Shown: piece by piece, positions 48,365 to 56,888 of the stretch | How positions within the stretch are numbered: position 1 is the first letter of the stretch | How the letters are laid out: every line of letters begins with the position of its first letter | Source of the DNA: Pseudomonas sp. 6D_7.1_Bac1 | Lineage (GTDB): Bacteria; Pseudomonadota; Gammaproteobacteria; Pseudomonadales; Pseudomonadaceae | DNA: 64,000 bases | Direction: 5' to 3' | Assembly: GCF_025465945.1 (NCBI RefSeq) | Contig: NZ_JANLNW010000060.1 | Location: 1 to 64,000 of the forward strand | Program-made: the position numbers and the translations under genes | Notes under the pieces: model-generated | What the model was told of the DNA's origin: nothing | Database searches by the model: none | The model's input: only the letters and a program-made list of their open reading frames with translations

Positions 48365-48639
48365 CACAACACCATGTGCACGAAACCGGTAGCCCGCAAC
48401 TCGCTGTTGATGTCGTACAGCTGTTCTTGGCCGGTAGCGATAATGTGCAACTGGATGGTCGTGTACTTGCCATTGGTACTCTGGCGCTCGGCCAGGGTCT
48501 TGTGGTCTACGGTGGCGTGCTTCTCAAGGATCGCGATGATCTTGTCCTTGAAGCCCACACCGGTATCGCCGATCACCTTGATCGGGTAATCCGCGCAGGG
48601 GAATTCGATCTTTGGCGCCTTTACTTCGGTATCTGTCAT
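48364..48639 (-). CDS. ybeD: YbeD/DUF493 family protein
   Basis: This 91-aa ferredoxin-like alpha/beta protein (DUF493) has IEFPCADYPIKVIGDTG at the N-terminus and YTTIQLHIIATGQEQLYDIN in the middle, ending MVL. E. coli YbeD has an ACT-like fold, and its conserved position between dacA and lipB suggests a regulatory link to lipoate synthesis or transport (inference). I start at ATG 48639; a GTG-type or ATG upstream extension MRGRYA is less likely. Its stop overlaps the lipB start by one base. Confidence 0.9.
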   Translation of the reverse strand: MTDTEVKAPKIEFPCADYPIKVIGDTGVGFKDKIIAILEKHATVDHKTLAERQSTNGKYTTIQLHIIATGQEQLYDINSELRATGFVHMVL

Positions 48640-48672
48640 GGCGTAACGGCCTCGCAAGCCGTGGCAACGGAC

Positions 48673-48703
48673 ATGGCCCCGCTCCGGGTCGGAACGGGGC
48701 CAT
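48673..48703 (-). terminator. Hairpin between dacA and ybeD
   Basis: ATGGCCCCG and CGGGGCCAT form a 9-bp perfect stem around a 13-base loop, 17 bp after the dacA stop. No U-tract follows, so it could be an attenuator or mRNA-end stabiliser that sets ybeD-lipBA levels apart from dacA. Confidence 0.5.
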
Positions 48704-48720
48704 GCAGGTCCACACTAAAT

Positions 48721-49878
48721 TCAGTTGAACAAGCCGTAGAAGAATAGACGGATGCTATCCCACATGCGGCGGAAGATACCACCTTCGTCGACCGCGTCCA
48801 GCGCGATCAGATCGGCGCTATGCACGACCTTGTCGTCCAGTTTCACTTCGACTTTACCAATCACGTCGCCCTTGGCGATCGGTGCGACCAGTTGCGGGTT
48901 CATGGTCATGCTGGCAGCGAGCTTTTTCAGCTGGCCTTTAGGCAGGGTCATGGTCAGGTCTTCAGCCAGACCGGCTTTGACCTGGTGGGTGGTGCCCTTC
49001 CAGACTGGAGCCTGAGCCAGCTCAGCGCCTTTCTGATAGAAGGTCTGGGTTTCGAAGAAGCGGAAACCATAGGTCAGCAGCTTCTGGGTTTCAGCCGCAC
49101 GAGCACTTTCGCTGTTGGTGCCGAACACCACGGCGATCAGGCGCATGCCATCACGTACTGCCGAGGACACCATGCAGTAGCCGGCTTCTTCGGTGTGACC
49201 GGTTTTCAGACCGTCAACGGTCTTGTCACGCCACAGCAGCAGGTTGCGGTTCGGTTGCTTGATGCCGTTCCAGAAGAACTCTTTCTGCGAGTAGATCGCA
49301 TAGTGAGCCGGGTCTTCGTGGATGATCGCGCGCGCCAGAACGGCCATGTCGTGAGCCGTGGAGTAGTGCTCCGGGTTCGGCAGACCGGTCGGGTTCATGA
49401 AGTGACTGTTGGCCATGCCCAGATCGGCAACGGTCTTGTTCATGAGATCGGCGAAGGCGTCTTCGCTGCCGGCGATGTGCTCGGAGAGCGCGACGCTGGC
49501 GTCGTTGCCCGACTGGATGATGATGCCGTGCAGCAGGTCGCTGACGGTCACCTGCGAGCCCACCTTGATGAACATCCGCGAACCGCCGGTGCGCCAGGCG
49601 TTTTCGCTGACGGTGACCGGATCGTTTTCGCCGATCTGGCCGCGACGGATTTCCAGGGTCGCAATGTAGGCCGTCATCAGTTTGGTCAGGCTAGCGGGCG
49701 GCAGACGCTGGTCACCGTTGTTCTCGACCAGCACGTTGCCGCTGCTGGCGTCCATGAGCACATAGGCTTTAGCGGCCAGTTGCGGTGGCGACGGCATCAT
49801 CTCGACCGCGAAAGCGGCGGGTGAGATCAGCAGCGGGACTAGCAGGCACAGGCGTTTGGCAAAGGTGGTGATGTTCAT
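48721..49878 (-). CDS. dacA: D-alanyl-D-alanine carboxypeptidase (PBP5/6 type)
   Basis: DacA trims the fifth D-Ala from pentapeptides in the periplasm. The 385-aa precursor has a signal peptide (LCLLVPLLISPAAFAVE). The serine-peptidase motifs are SLTK in RLPPASLTKLMTAYIATL, SGN in IIQSGNDASVALSEHIAGSE, and KTG in VDGLKTGHTEEAGYCMV. The C-terminal PBP5 domain (about residues 285-375) ends in an amphipathic helix (FRRMWDSIRLFFYGLFN) that anchors the protein to the inner membrane. ATG start at 49878, last of the rod cluster cell-wall genes before ybeD. Confidence 0.96.
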   Translation of the reverse strand: MNITTFAKRLCLLVPLLISPAAFAVEMMPSPPQLAAKAYVLMDASSGNVLVENNGDQRLPPASLTKLMTAYIATLEIRRGQIGENDPVTVSENAWRTGGSRMFIKVGSQVTVSDLLHGIIIQSGNDASVALSEHIAGSEDAFADLMNKTVADLGMANSHFMNPTGLPNPEHYSTAHDMAVLARAIIHEDPAHYAIYSQKEFFWNGIKQPNRNLLLWRDKTVDGLKTGHTEEAGYCMVSSAVRDGMRLIAVVFGTNSESARAAETQKLLTYGFRFFETQTFYQKGAELAQAPVWKGTTHQVKAGLAEDLTMTLPKGQLKKLAASMTMNPQLVAPIAKGDVIGKVEVKLDDKVVHSADLIALDAVDEGGIFRRMWDSIRLFFYGLFN

Positions 49879-50071
49879 CCGTCTCTCGAAATCGCTAATG
49901 GAAACTGCCCTACGGGCAAAACTAATCTGACAACCTCCCAGGCGCTGAGCCTGCGGGTTATCGCGTGTTCAGTTGTTCACTCTCTAACCCTTGCCGGGTT
50001 TTTATTGTTCGACGAGCCAACAACTCAGGTTCGCCCCCCAAACCGCAAGCGAACCTTGAATCAGGAATTAC

Positions 50072-51082
50072 TTACTCGGCAGTCACCAGGCTCGGCGAAC
50101 CGAGATTGGCCAGACGCACGCTGTTCTGCACTTGCGCGATTTCACCCTGCGAACCGATTGGCCCCAGGCGAACCCGATGCAGCGTCTGTTGATTGCGTAC
50201 GATCGAGCTGATGAACACCGGAGCGCTCACCATCCCGCTCAACTTCGATCTCAGGAGTTCTGCAGCGTCCGGGTTGGCGAACGCGCCCACCTGCAGATAC
50301 TGGCCAGAGGCTGGTACAGAAGCGTTTTTTTTTGCATCGATCTGCACCGGCACAACGGCCGCGGCGTGTTGCTGCGGCGGCGGTGTCCATTGCTCGACGG
50401 TGCCGGCCGACGCCGTAATCACCGGCGCACTATTTTGCGCGACTTGCGGCTCGTTGAGCATCAACGGTGCTGGCCGGCCTTTCGCCGCCCACCACTCTTG
50501 CGGGTCGATGCCTTCAACCTTGACCCGCGCAGTGCCGATCTCGGCATACCCGAGTTTCTTGGCCGCCGCGTAGGACAAGTCGATGATGCGATCCGAATAG
50601 AACGGCCCACGGTCGTTGACCCGCAGGATCACGCTCTTGTTGTTGTCCAGGTTGGTCACCCGAACGTAACTGGGTAACGGTAGGGTCTTGTGTGCGGCAC
50701 TCATGCCATACAGGTCGTACACCTCGCCGTTGGCGGTGTTCTGGCCGTGAAACTTGGTGCCATACCAGGACGCCGTGCCGGAGGCGACATAACGCTTGGA
50801 TTCGGCCAGCGGAAAGTAGGTCTTGCCCAACACGGTGTACGGATTGGCCTTGTAAGGCCCGGTGTGCAGGGTCGGTGTGGCGTCGGGAATACGCGAGATG
50901 TCCACATCCCACCACGGCGCACCGTCTTTGTGGGCACGGTTGATATCCAGCCCTGGTGTTGCGCGTATGGCGGTCGTGGTTTTTTGTTGCGGCGCACGGC
51001 TGGTCGAACAGCTGACCACCAGCAACGTCAACGCGGCGAAAGCCACCAGCTTCAGGGGTTTACGGATTGGCGATGCCAGCAT
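50072..51082 (-). CDS. rlpA: Septal-ring lytic transglycosylase RlpA
   Basis: RlpA cuts denuded (peptide-free) glycan strands at the septum; it is an active enzyme in P. aeruginosa. The 336-aa lipoprotein has lipobox LLVVSC (Cys about 25). The double-psi beta-barrel domain has YVASGTASWYGTKFHGQNTA (about residues 100-119), the His-containing MSAAHKTLPLPSYVRVTNLD and VNDRGPFYSDRIIDLS. A C-terminal SPOR domain (about 258-335; YLQVGAFANPDAAELLRSKL) binds denuded glycan. ATG 51082 overlaps the mltB stop by one base (TAATG). Confidence 0.95.
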   Translation of the reverse strand: MLASPIRKPLKLVAFAALTLLVVSCSTSRAPQQKTTTAIRATPGLDINRAHKDGAPWWDVDISRIPDATPTLHTGPYKANPYTVLGKTYFPLAESKRYVASGTASWYGTKFHGQNTANGEVYDLYGMSAAHKTLPLPSYVRVTNLDNNKSVILRVNDRGPFYSDRIIDLSYAAAKKLGYAEIGTARVKVEGIDPQEWWAAKGRPAPLMLNEPQVAQNSAPVITASAGTVEQWTPPPQQHAAAVVPVQIDAKKNASVPASGQYLQVGAFANPDAAELLRSKLSGMVSAPVFISSIVRNQQTLHRVRLGPIGSQGEIAQVQNSVRLANLGSPSLVTAE

Positions 51083-52092
51083 TACTTGACGCCCCGTGCT
51101 TGGACCAGCATTTCAGACAACTGATGTACCGCCATGGCGTACATCACGCTGCGGTTATAACGCGTGATCGCGTAAAAATTCTTCAGACCCATCCAGTATT
51201 CTGGACCATTGTCACCATCCAGACGGAAAGCGGTGACCGGCATATCATCGCGCAGCGCATCATGACTCGACCAGCCCAACGCCCGCAACTCCCCGACGGT
51301 TTTCGTCGGCTCGATGCCGGTGGTCAAGCCTTCGTCGACCTGATCGCCGCGCACATCGGCCCGACTGACCACCGGCTCGCCAGCCACCCAGCCGTGACGC
51401 TTGAAATAGCTGGCAACGCTGCCGATGGCATCGTCCGGATTGGTCCAGATATTGATGTGGCCACTACCGTCGAAATCCACCGCATAGGCGCGAAAACTGC
51501 TCGGCATAAACTGCGGCAAGCCCATGGCGCCGGCGTACGAGCCTTTAAGCGTCAGCGGGTCGACCTGCTCTTCGCGGGCCAGCAGCAGGAACTCACGCAA
51601 TTCCTTACGGAAAAACTCGGCACGTGGAGGGTAGTCGAAACTGAGGGTCGACAAGGCGTCGATCACCCGATAATTGCCGGTATTTCGGCCGAAAAAGGTT
51701 TCAACGCCGATGATCGAGACGATCACCTGGGCCGGAACACCGTATTCGCGCTCGGCGCGGGCCAGCACCGCTTCGTGCTGGCGCCAGAAGTCCACGCCCC
51801 GAGCGATCCGCGCATCGGTCAGGAACATCGGACGATATTCCTTCCATTGCTTGACCCGCTCGGCCGGTTTGGAGATCGCGTCGAGAATCGATTGTTTGCG
51901 CTCGGCTTCGCGGAACACGCCCATCAGCTGTTCGCCGGCGAAACCGTAGTCGCGGGTCATCTCACCGACAAATTCGGCCACTTGCGGCGAGCCTTCATAA
52001 TCGCCGGCCAGCGCTTCCTGCGCTGCACCAAGGATGCTTACCAGGCCGACCCACGGAGCGTATCGAGTCGCCCAGCCACGCATTACTTGCAT
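51082..52092 (-). CDS. mltB: Lytic murein transglycosylase B
   Basis: This 336-aa periplasmic transglycosylase has signal peptide VGLVSILGAAQEALAGDYEG (Ala-Gly cleavage, no lipobox Cys, so it should be soluble). Catalytic Glu lies in VIVSIIGVETFFGRNTGNYR. Other SLT_2 blocks are YAGAMGLPQFMPSSFRAYAV and FDGSGHINIWTNPDDAIGSV. No C-terminal peptidoglycan-binding domain. I start at ATG 52092 (AAGGTG upstream); a longer in-frame start at 52128 would intrude on the rodA end. Part of the rod cluster between rodA and rlpA. Confidence 0.92.
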   Translation of the reverse strand: MQVMRGWATRYAPWVGLVSILGAAQEALAGDYEGSPQVAEFVGEMTRDYGFAGEQLMGVFREAERKQSILDAISKPAERVKQWKEYRPMFLTDARIARGVDFWRQHEAVLARAEREYGVPAQVIVSIIGVETFFGRNTGNYRVIDALSTLSFDYPPRAEFFRKELREFLLLAREEQVDPLTLKGSYAGAMGLPQFMPSSFRAYAVDFDGSGHINIWTNPDDAIGSVASYFKRHGWVAGEPVVSRADVRGDQVDEGLTTGIEPTKTVGELRALGWSSHDALRDDMPVTAFRLDGDNGPEYWMGLKNFYAITRYNRSVMYAMAVHQLSEMLVQARGVK

Positions 52093-52109
52093 TGAAATCT
52101 TCACCTTAT

Positions 52110-53255
52110 TCAAACCTGTGCGATCCACTTACGATGGGTATGGATCGACATCAAAACCCCAAACGCTGACAGCAGCGTCACCAGCGAAGTTCCGCCGTAG
52201 CTAATGAACGGCAGCGGCACCCCCACCACCGGCAACAGGCCACTGACCATACCGATGTTGACGAAAACATAAACAAAAAACGTCATGGTCAGGCTGCCGG
52301 CCAGCAATTTGCCGAACAGTGTCTGCGCCTGGGCGGTAATTACCAGCCCACGGCCAATCAACAACAGGTAAATCAGCAGCAGGGCGCAAATGCCCACCAG
52401 ACCGAACTCTTCGCCCATCACCGCGATGATGAAGTCGGTATGGCTTTCCGGCAAAAAGTCCAGGTGCGACTGGGTACCCAGCAGCCAGCCTTTGCCAAAC
52501 ACGCCGCCGGAACCGATGGCGGCCTTGGACTGGATGATGTTCCAGCCCGTGCCAAGCGGATCGCTCTCCGGATCGAGGAAGGTCAGGATCCGCTGCTTCT
52601 GGTAGTCGTGCATGATGAAGAACCACATGGCGACGGCCACCGGCACGGCCGCCGCGACCACGCTGAGGATCCAGCGCCAGCGCAGGCCACCCATGAACAG
52701 CACGAAAGCTCCACCCGCGAGGATCAGCAGCGAGGTACCGAGGTCCGGCTGACGGACGATCAATATGAACGGCAATCCAATCAGGAACAGACTGACCCCG
52801 ACGTGCTTGAGCTGCGGCGGCAAGGTGCGCTTGGACAGGTACCAGGCAATGGTCGCCGGCATCAGGATCTTCATGAATTCCGAGGGCTGGAAGCGGATCA
52901 CCCCGGGAATGTTGATCCAGCGCGTGGCGCCCATGGCGTTGTGGCCCATCACGTCCACCACCACCAGCAAGATCACCCCGAGCACATAGCCCAGCGGCAC
53001 CCAACGCGCCATGAACCGTGGTTCGAACTGGGCGATGACGATCATCGACACCAGGCCGATGCCAAACGACGTCGCTTGCTTGGCCAGCAGGTCCCAGCTC
53101 TTGCCGCTGGCCGAATACAGCACGAACAGGCTGCCGGCAGCGAGGATCAGCAGCAGGATCAGCAAGGGGCCGTCGATGTGCATGCGCTGCAACAGCGTCG
53201 CGCGGCGACGCATCACATCCTCACTGGAGAGGATGCGATCAAAATTACTCTTCAC
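52110..53255 (-). CDS. rodA: Rod-shape glycosyltransferase RodA
   Basis: RodA (SEDS family) polymerises lipid II with PBP2 during cell elongation. The 381-aa protein has about ten membrane helices and SEDS motifs RWVPLGYVLGVILLVVVD, RWINIPGVIRFQPSEFMKIL, IVRQPDLGTSLLILAGGAFV, the extracellular-loop WNIIQSKAAIGSGGVFGKGW and the terminal PFISYGGTSLVTLLSAFGVL. The start is GTG at 53255, giving VKSNFDRILSSEDVMRRRAT, the family opening; this overlaps the mrdA stop by 11 bp, suggesting coupling. Confidence 0.95.
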   Translation of the reverse strand: MKSNFDRILSSEDVMRRRATLLQRMHIDGPLLILLLILAAGSLFVLYSASGKSWDLLAKQATSFGIGLVSMIVIAQFEPRFMARWVPLGYVLGVILLVVVDVMGHNAMGATRWINIPGVIRFQPSEFMKILMPATIAWYLSKRTLPPQLKHVGVSLFLIGLPFILIVRQPDLGTSLLILAGGAFVLFMGGLRWRWILSVVAAAVPVAVAMWFFIMHDYQKQRILTFLDPESDPLGTGWNIIQSKAAIGSGGVFGKGWLLGTQSHLDFLPESHTDFIIAVMGEEFGLVGICALLLIYLLLIGRGLVITAQAQTLFGKLLAGSLTMTFFVYVFVNIGMVSGLLPVVGVPLPFISYGGTSLVTLLSAFGVLMSIHTHRKWIAQV

Positions 53256-55140
53256 GGGCCGTAGCCTCCGCGCTGATAGGGCTGTCGAACTCGGGCTTGA
53301 GTCGGCCGTCCTGGCCCAGGAGCCAGGCATCCATGACTTGCCGCACCACTGGCGCCGCGACACCGGAACCGGACTCACCGTTCTCGACCATCACCGCCAC
53401 GGTTATTTTCGGGTTGTCGGCCGGCGCAAAGCCGACGAACAAGGCGTGGTCACGGTGGCGCTCCTGAACCTTGGAGCGGTCGTACTTCTCGCCTTGTTTG
53501 ATCGCGACCACCTGGGCGGTACCCGATTTACCGGCAATCCGGTATTGCGAGCCAATCGCCGCTTTACGCGCGGTGCCGCGGGCACCGTGCATCACTTGCT
53601 GCATGCCGTGGTTGACCTTGGTCCAGTCCGACGGATCGCGCAGAACGATGTCCGGCACCGGGTTCGGGTCCAACGGTTTCTCGCCTTCAATGGTTTTGGC
53701 CAGGTGCGGACGGTTCCACTTGCCCTTGTTGGCGACCAGCGCGGTAGCCTGGGCCAGTTGCAACGGGGTGGACTGCATGTAGCCCTGACCGATCCCCAGA
53801 ATCAGCGTTTCACCCGGGAACCAGGCCTGACGGCGGGTTGCGCGCTTCCACTCGCGGGACGGCATCAGCCCCGGCGACTCTTCGAACATATCCAGCGAGA
53901 CCTTCTGGCCGATACCGAACTTGCCCAAATACGTCGACAGCCGATCAATCCCCAGCTTGTGCGCCAGGTCATAGAAATAGGTGTCGTTGGACCGCATGAT
54001 TGCCGTGTCCAGATCCACGTAGCCGTCGCCGGTGCGGTTCCAGTTACGGTATTTGTGATCGTAGTTGGGCAGCATGTAGTAACCCGGGTCGAAAACCCGG
54101 GTCGAAGCGGTCACTACACCGGAGTCCAGCCCGGCAATCGCCACGGCCGGCTTGATGGTCGAACCCGGCGGGTACAGACCGCGCAGCACGCGGTTGAACA
54201 GTGGCCGGTCGATGGAGTCACGCAGCTCGGCATAGGCCTTGAAGCTGATGCCGGTCACGAACAGGTTCGGGTCGAAACTCGGCTGACTGACCATCGCCAG
54301 CACTTCGCCGGTGTTCGGGTCCAGCGCCACCACCGCACCTCGGCGCCCGCCCAATGCAGCTTCGGCGGCTTCCTGCAACTTGATGTCCAGGCTCAGGACG
54401 ATGTCCTTGCCGGGAATCGGATCGGTGCGCTTGAGCACCCGCAGCACGCGGCCACGGGCGTTGGTCTCGACTTCTTCGTAACCGACCTGACCGTGCAACT
54501 CCGGCTCGTAGAAACGCTCGATGCCGGTTTTGCCAATTTGATGGGTGCCGCTGTAACTCACCGGGTCCAGAGACTTGAGCTCTTTTTCGTTGATCCGTCC
54601 CATGTAACCGACCGAGTGCGCAAAATGCGCGCCCTGCGGATAGTGACGCACCAGCTGCGCAACCACTTCGACACCCGGCAGGCGGAACTGATTCACCGCG
54701 ATCCGGGCGATCTGCTCTTCCGACAGCTCGAACAGGATCGGCACCGGCTCGAACGGTCGGCGCCCCTGCTTCATGCGTTTTTCGAAGACCACCCGGTCTT
54801 CGGGCGTCAGTTGCAGCACTTCAACGATCACATCGAGCACTTGCTTCCAGTCACCCGAGCGCTCGCGCGTCATGCTCAGGCTGAAGCTGGGCCGGTTATC
54901 GGCCACCACCACGCCATTACGGTCGTAGATCAGCCCACGAGTCGGCGGAATCGGCTGAACATGGACGCGGTTGTTTTCCGACAGGGTCGAGTGGTACTCG
55001 TACTGAATCACTTGAAGGAAATACAGCCGCGCAATCAGCACGCCGATCAGCGTGACCACCGCAATTGCCCCGAACACGACCCGGCCGCGCACCAGACGGG
55101 CGTCTTTCTCGTGGTCCTTGATGCGGATCGGTTGAGACAT
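53245..55140 (-). CDS. mrdA: Penicillin-binding protein 2
   Basis: PBP2 is the transpeptidase partner of RodA in the elongasome. The 631-aa protein has an N-terminal helix (VFGAIAVVTLIGVLIARLYF), a PBP-dimer domain starting PTRGLIYDRNGVVVADNRPS (about residues 52-71), and the transpeptidase domain with SxxK in LYPPGSTIKPAVAIAGLD (Ser about 325), SxN in AIMRSNDTYFYDLAHKLG and KSGTAQ in RIAGKSGTAQVVAIKQG. Full length. ATG start at 55140, 12 bp after rlmH. Confidence 0.97.
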   Translation of the reverse strand: MSQPIRIKDHEKDARLVRGRVVFGAIAVVTLIGVLIARLYFLQVIQYEYHSTLSENNRVHVQPIPPTRGLIYDRNGVVVADNRPSFSLSMTRERSGDWKQVLDVIVEVLQLTPEDRVVFEKRMKQGRRPFEPVPILFELSEEQIARIAVNQFRLPGVEVVAQLVRHYPQGAHFAHSVGYMGRINEKELKSLDPVSYSGTHQIGKTGIERFYEPELHGQVGYEEVETNARGRVLRVLKRTDPIPGKDIVLSLDIKLQEAAEAALGGRRGAVVALDPNTGEVLAMVSQPSFDPNLFVTGISFKAYAELRDSIDRPLFNRVLRGLYPPGSTIKPAVAIAGLDSGVVTASTRVFDPGYYMLPNYDHKYRNWNRTGDGYVDLDTAIMRSNDTYFYDLAHKLGIDRLSTYLGKFGIGQKVSLDMFEESPGLMPSREWKRATRRQAWFPGETLILGIGQGYMQSTPLQLAQATALVANKGKWNRPHLAKTIEGEKPLDPNPVPDIVLRDPSDWTKVNHGMQQVMHGARGTARKAAIGSQYRIAGKSGTAQVVAIKQGEKYDRSKVQERHRDHALFVGFAPADNPKITVAVMVENGESGSGVAAPVVRQVMDAWLLGQDGRLKPEFDSPISAEATAREE

Positions 55141-55152
55141 GAGGGCGCAGAA

Positions 55153-55620
55153 CTACTTGTGGTAAGGGTGCCCGGACAGCACTGTCCAGGCGCGATACAA
55201 CTGTTCACCAATCAGAATCCGCACCAGCGGGTGCGGCAAGGTCAGTGGCGACAGCGACCAGCGCTGATCAGCCCGCGCACAGACTTCCGGCGCCAGCCCT
55301 TCGGGGCCGCCGACCATGAAGTTCACCGTGCGCGAGTCCAGCCGCCAGCGGTCCAGTTCGACCGCCAGTTGCTCGGTACTCCAGGGCTTGCCATGCACTT
55401 CCAGGGTGACGATGCGCTCGTTCGGGCCCACCTTGGCCAGCATGGCTTCGCCTTCCTGACGGATGAAGCGCGCCACGTCAGCGTTCTTGCCACGGGTATT
55501 GAGCGGAATTTCCACCAGTTCCAGCGCCAGCTCGGACGGAAGACGCTTGGCATATTCATGCCAGCCTTCTTCCACCCATTTGGGCATGCGTGAACCGACG
55601 GCGATCAGACGCAGTCGCAC
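55153..55620 (-). CDS. rlmH: 23S rRNA pseudouridine-1915 methyltransferase RlmH
   Basis: RlmH methylates pseudouridine 1915 of 23S rRNA on the assembled 70S ribosome. The 155-aa SPOUT protein begins MRLRLIAVGSRMPKWVEEGW, has FMVGGPEGLAPEVCARADQ (SAM-binding knot, about residues 100-118) and ends LVRILIGEQLYRAWTVLSGH-PYHK. Length matches the family. The start is GTG at 55620. Lies between rsfS and mrdA with gaps of 9 and 12 bp. Confidence 0.96.
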   Translation of the reverse strand: MRLRLIAVGSRMPKWVEEGWHEYAKRLPSELALELVEIPLNTRGKNADVARFIRQEGEAMLAKVGPNERIVTLEVHGKPWSTEQLAVELDRWRLDSRTVNFMVGGPEGLAPEVCARADQRWSLSPLTLPHPLVRILIGEQLYRAWTVLSGHPYHK

Positions 55621-55629
55621 AGCGATCCC

Positions 55630-56124
55630 TTATTGCTGGTCTTTGTTGAGCTTGGTGAAATGCTCGTGACCGACTTCAGGGCTGTGATGCTTGCCATCGG
55701 TGGCACGGCTCAGCTCGGCACCTTCCCACAGACGCTCCAGGTCGTAGAACTGGCGGGCCGAGGCGGTCATCATGTGTACGATGACATCGTCCATGTCCAG
55801 CAGCACCCAGTCACTGTCGCCCTTGCCTTCTTCACCCAGCGGCTTGACGCCTTGGGCCTTGACCGCTTCGCGGACCTTATCCAGCATCGCGCCGATCTGG
55901 CGGTTGGAAGTACCGGTAGCGATGATCATGAAGTCAGTGATGCTCTGCTTTTCACGAACGTCGATCACCAGGATGTCCTGGGCCTTGACGTCTTCCAGGG
56001 CCGCTACGGCGACCTTGACCAGCTCTTCGCCGACGAGTGCCGGGCCGGTTTCAGCCGTTACTGGCAGCGGGGCGCTCTTGAACGAACCTTTGCGCTTTAC
56101 TTTAGTTACGTCTTTGTCAGTCAT
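55630..56124 (-). CDS. rsfS: Ribosomal silencing factor RsfS
   Basis: RsfS binds L14 and keeps ribosomal subunits apart when nutrients run low. The 164-aa protein has the DUF143/Iojap domain at about residues 33-140: VKVAVAALEDVKAQDILVID, FMIIATGTSNRQIGAMLDKV and WVLLDMDDVIVHMMTASARQ. A basic N-terminal extension (TDKDVTKVKRKGSFKSAPLP) precedes the domain; it is longer than in E. coli and may be a lineage extension. ATG start at 56124. Confidence 0.94.
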   Translation of the reverse strand: MTDKDVTKVKRKGSFKSAPLPVTAETGPALVGEELVKVAVAALEDVKAQDILVIDVREKQSITDFMIIATGTSNRQIGAMLDKVREAVKAQGVKPLGEEGKGDSDWVLLDMDDVIVHMMTASARQFYDLERLWEGAELSRATDGKHHSPEVGHEHFTKLNKDQQ

Positions 56125-56197
56125 ATAAAACTCGTTTTGCTCGTATGTTCGGGCGCTTCAATACACGTTGTTGCCACGTGCCTCAAAGCACTCCTAT

Positions 56198-56860
56198 TCA
56201 GTTCGACGCACGGTAAAGCCCGTGCGCATCGATGTAGGCCAGGACCGCGTCGGGCACCAGGAAACGTACCGACTTACCGCTGGCCAGCAGTTGACGGATC
56301 TGGGTGGCGGATACCGCGAGCGGCGTCTGCCAGACGAATGCAATCTGTCCGCTCGACCCTTTGAGGGCCAGCGGGTCGCTTACCGAGCGCGCTGCCAGCA
56401 GGTTGCGCAAGGCATCCGGCGGTTCGCTGTCGGCATCCGGGCGTTGCAGCACCAGGATGTGGCAATGCTGGAGCAACTCTTCCCAGCGGTGCCAAGTGGG
56501 CAGGCCGCAAAATGCGTCCCAGCCCAAAAGTAGAAACAACTGGTCGTCAGCGGCAAGTTCCGCACGCATCAGTTCCAGGGTGTCGATGGTATAGGACGGT
56601 TTGTCGCGTTTGAGTTCGCGGTCGTCCACCACCAACGGTGCCACGCCGGCCACCGCGCACTCGACCATCGCCAGACGGTCCTGCGCCGAGACCTGCGGCG
56701 TGTCCCGATGCGGGGGCTTGGCGCTGGGCGTCAAGCGCAACTCATCAAGGGCCAGAGACTCGGCCACTTCCAGCGCACCGCGCAAATGGCCGATGTGCAC
56801 CGGATCGAAGGTCCCGCCCAGGACACCAATGCGCCGGGGGCCGGGTTCGCTGGTGGTCAC
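56198..56860 (-). CDS. nadD: Nicotinate-nucleotide adenylyltransferase
   Basis: NadD makes nicotinate adenine dinucleotide, the near-last step of NAD synthesis. The 220-aa nucleotidyltransferase has RIGVLGGTFDPVHIGHLRGA with the HIGH motif (about residues 10-29), PSAKPPHRDTP, LLLGWDAFCGLPTWHRWEEL and the ISTSS-like VSATQIRQLLASGK. I start at GTG 56860, which yields TTSEPGPRRIGVLGG; a longer in-frame ATG at 56923 would overlap proA and add atypical sequence. 28 bp after proA. Confidence 0.92.
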   Translation of the reverse strand: MTTSEPGPRRIGVLGGTFDPVHIGHLRGALEVAESLALDELRLTPSAKPPHRDTPQVSAQDRLAMVECAVAGVAPLVVDDRELKRDKPSYTIDTLELMRAELAADDQLFLLLGWDAFCGLPTWHRWEELLQHCHILVLQRPDADSEPPDALRNLLAARSVSDPLALKGSSGQIAFVWQTPLAVSATQIRQLLASGKSVRFLVPDAVLAYIDAHGLYRASN

Positions 56861-56888
56861 TGCGGCGCTCTGGCCGAGATCGCCCAAG

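Noticed and set aside
49990..50010. Hairpin AACCC-TTGCC-GGGTT followed by TTTATTG as a terminator
   Set aside because: It points along the plus strand, where nothing is transcribed between dacA and rlpA; the stem is only 5 bp.
53011..55593. 860-codon open frame on the plus strand opposite rodA and mrdA
   Set aside because: Same kind of shadow: His/Arg/Gln-rich, no signal or motif, and it lies across three well-supported genes.
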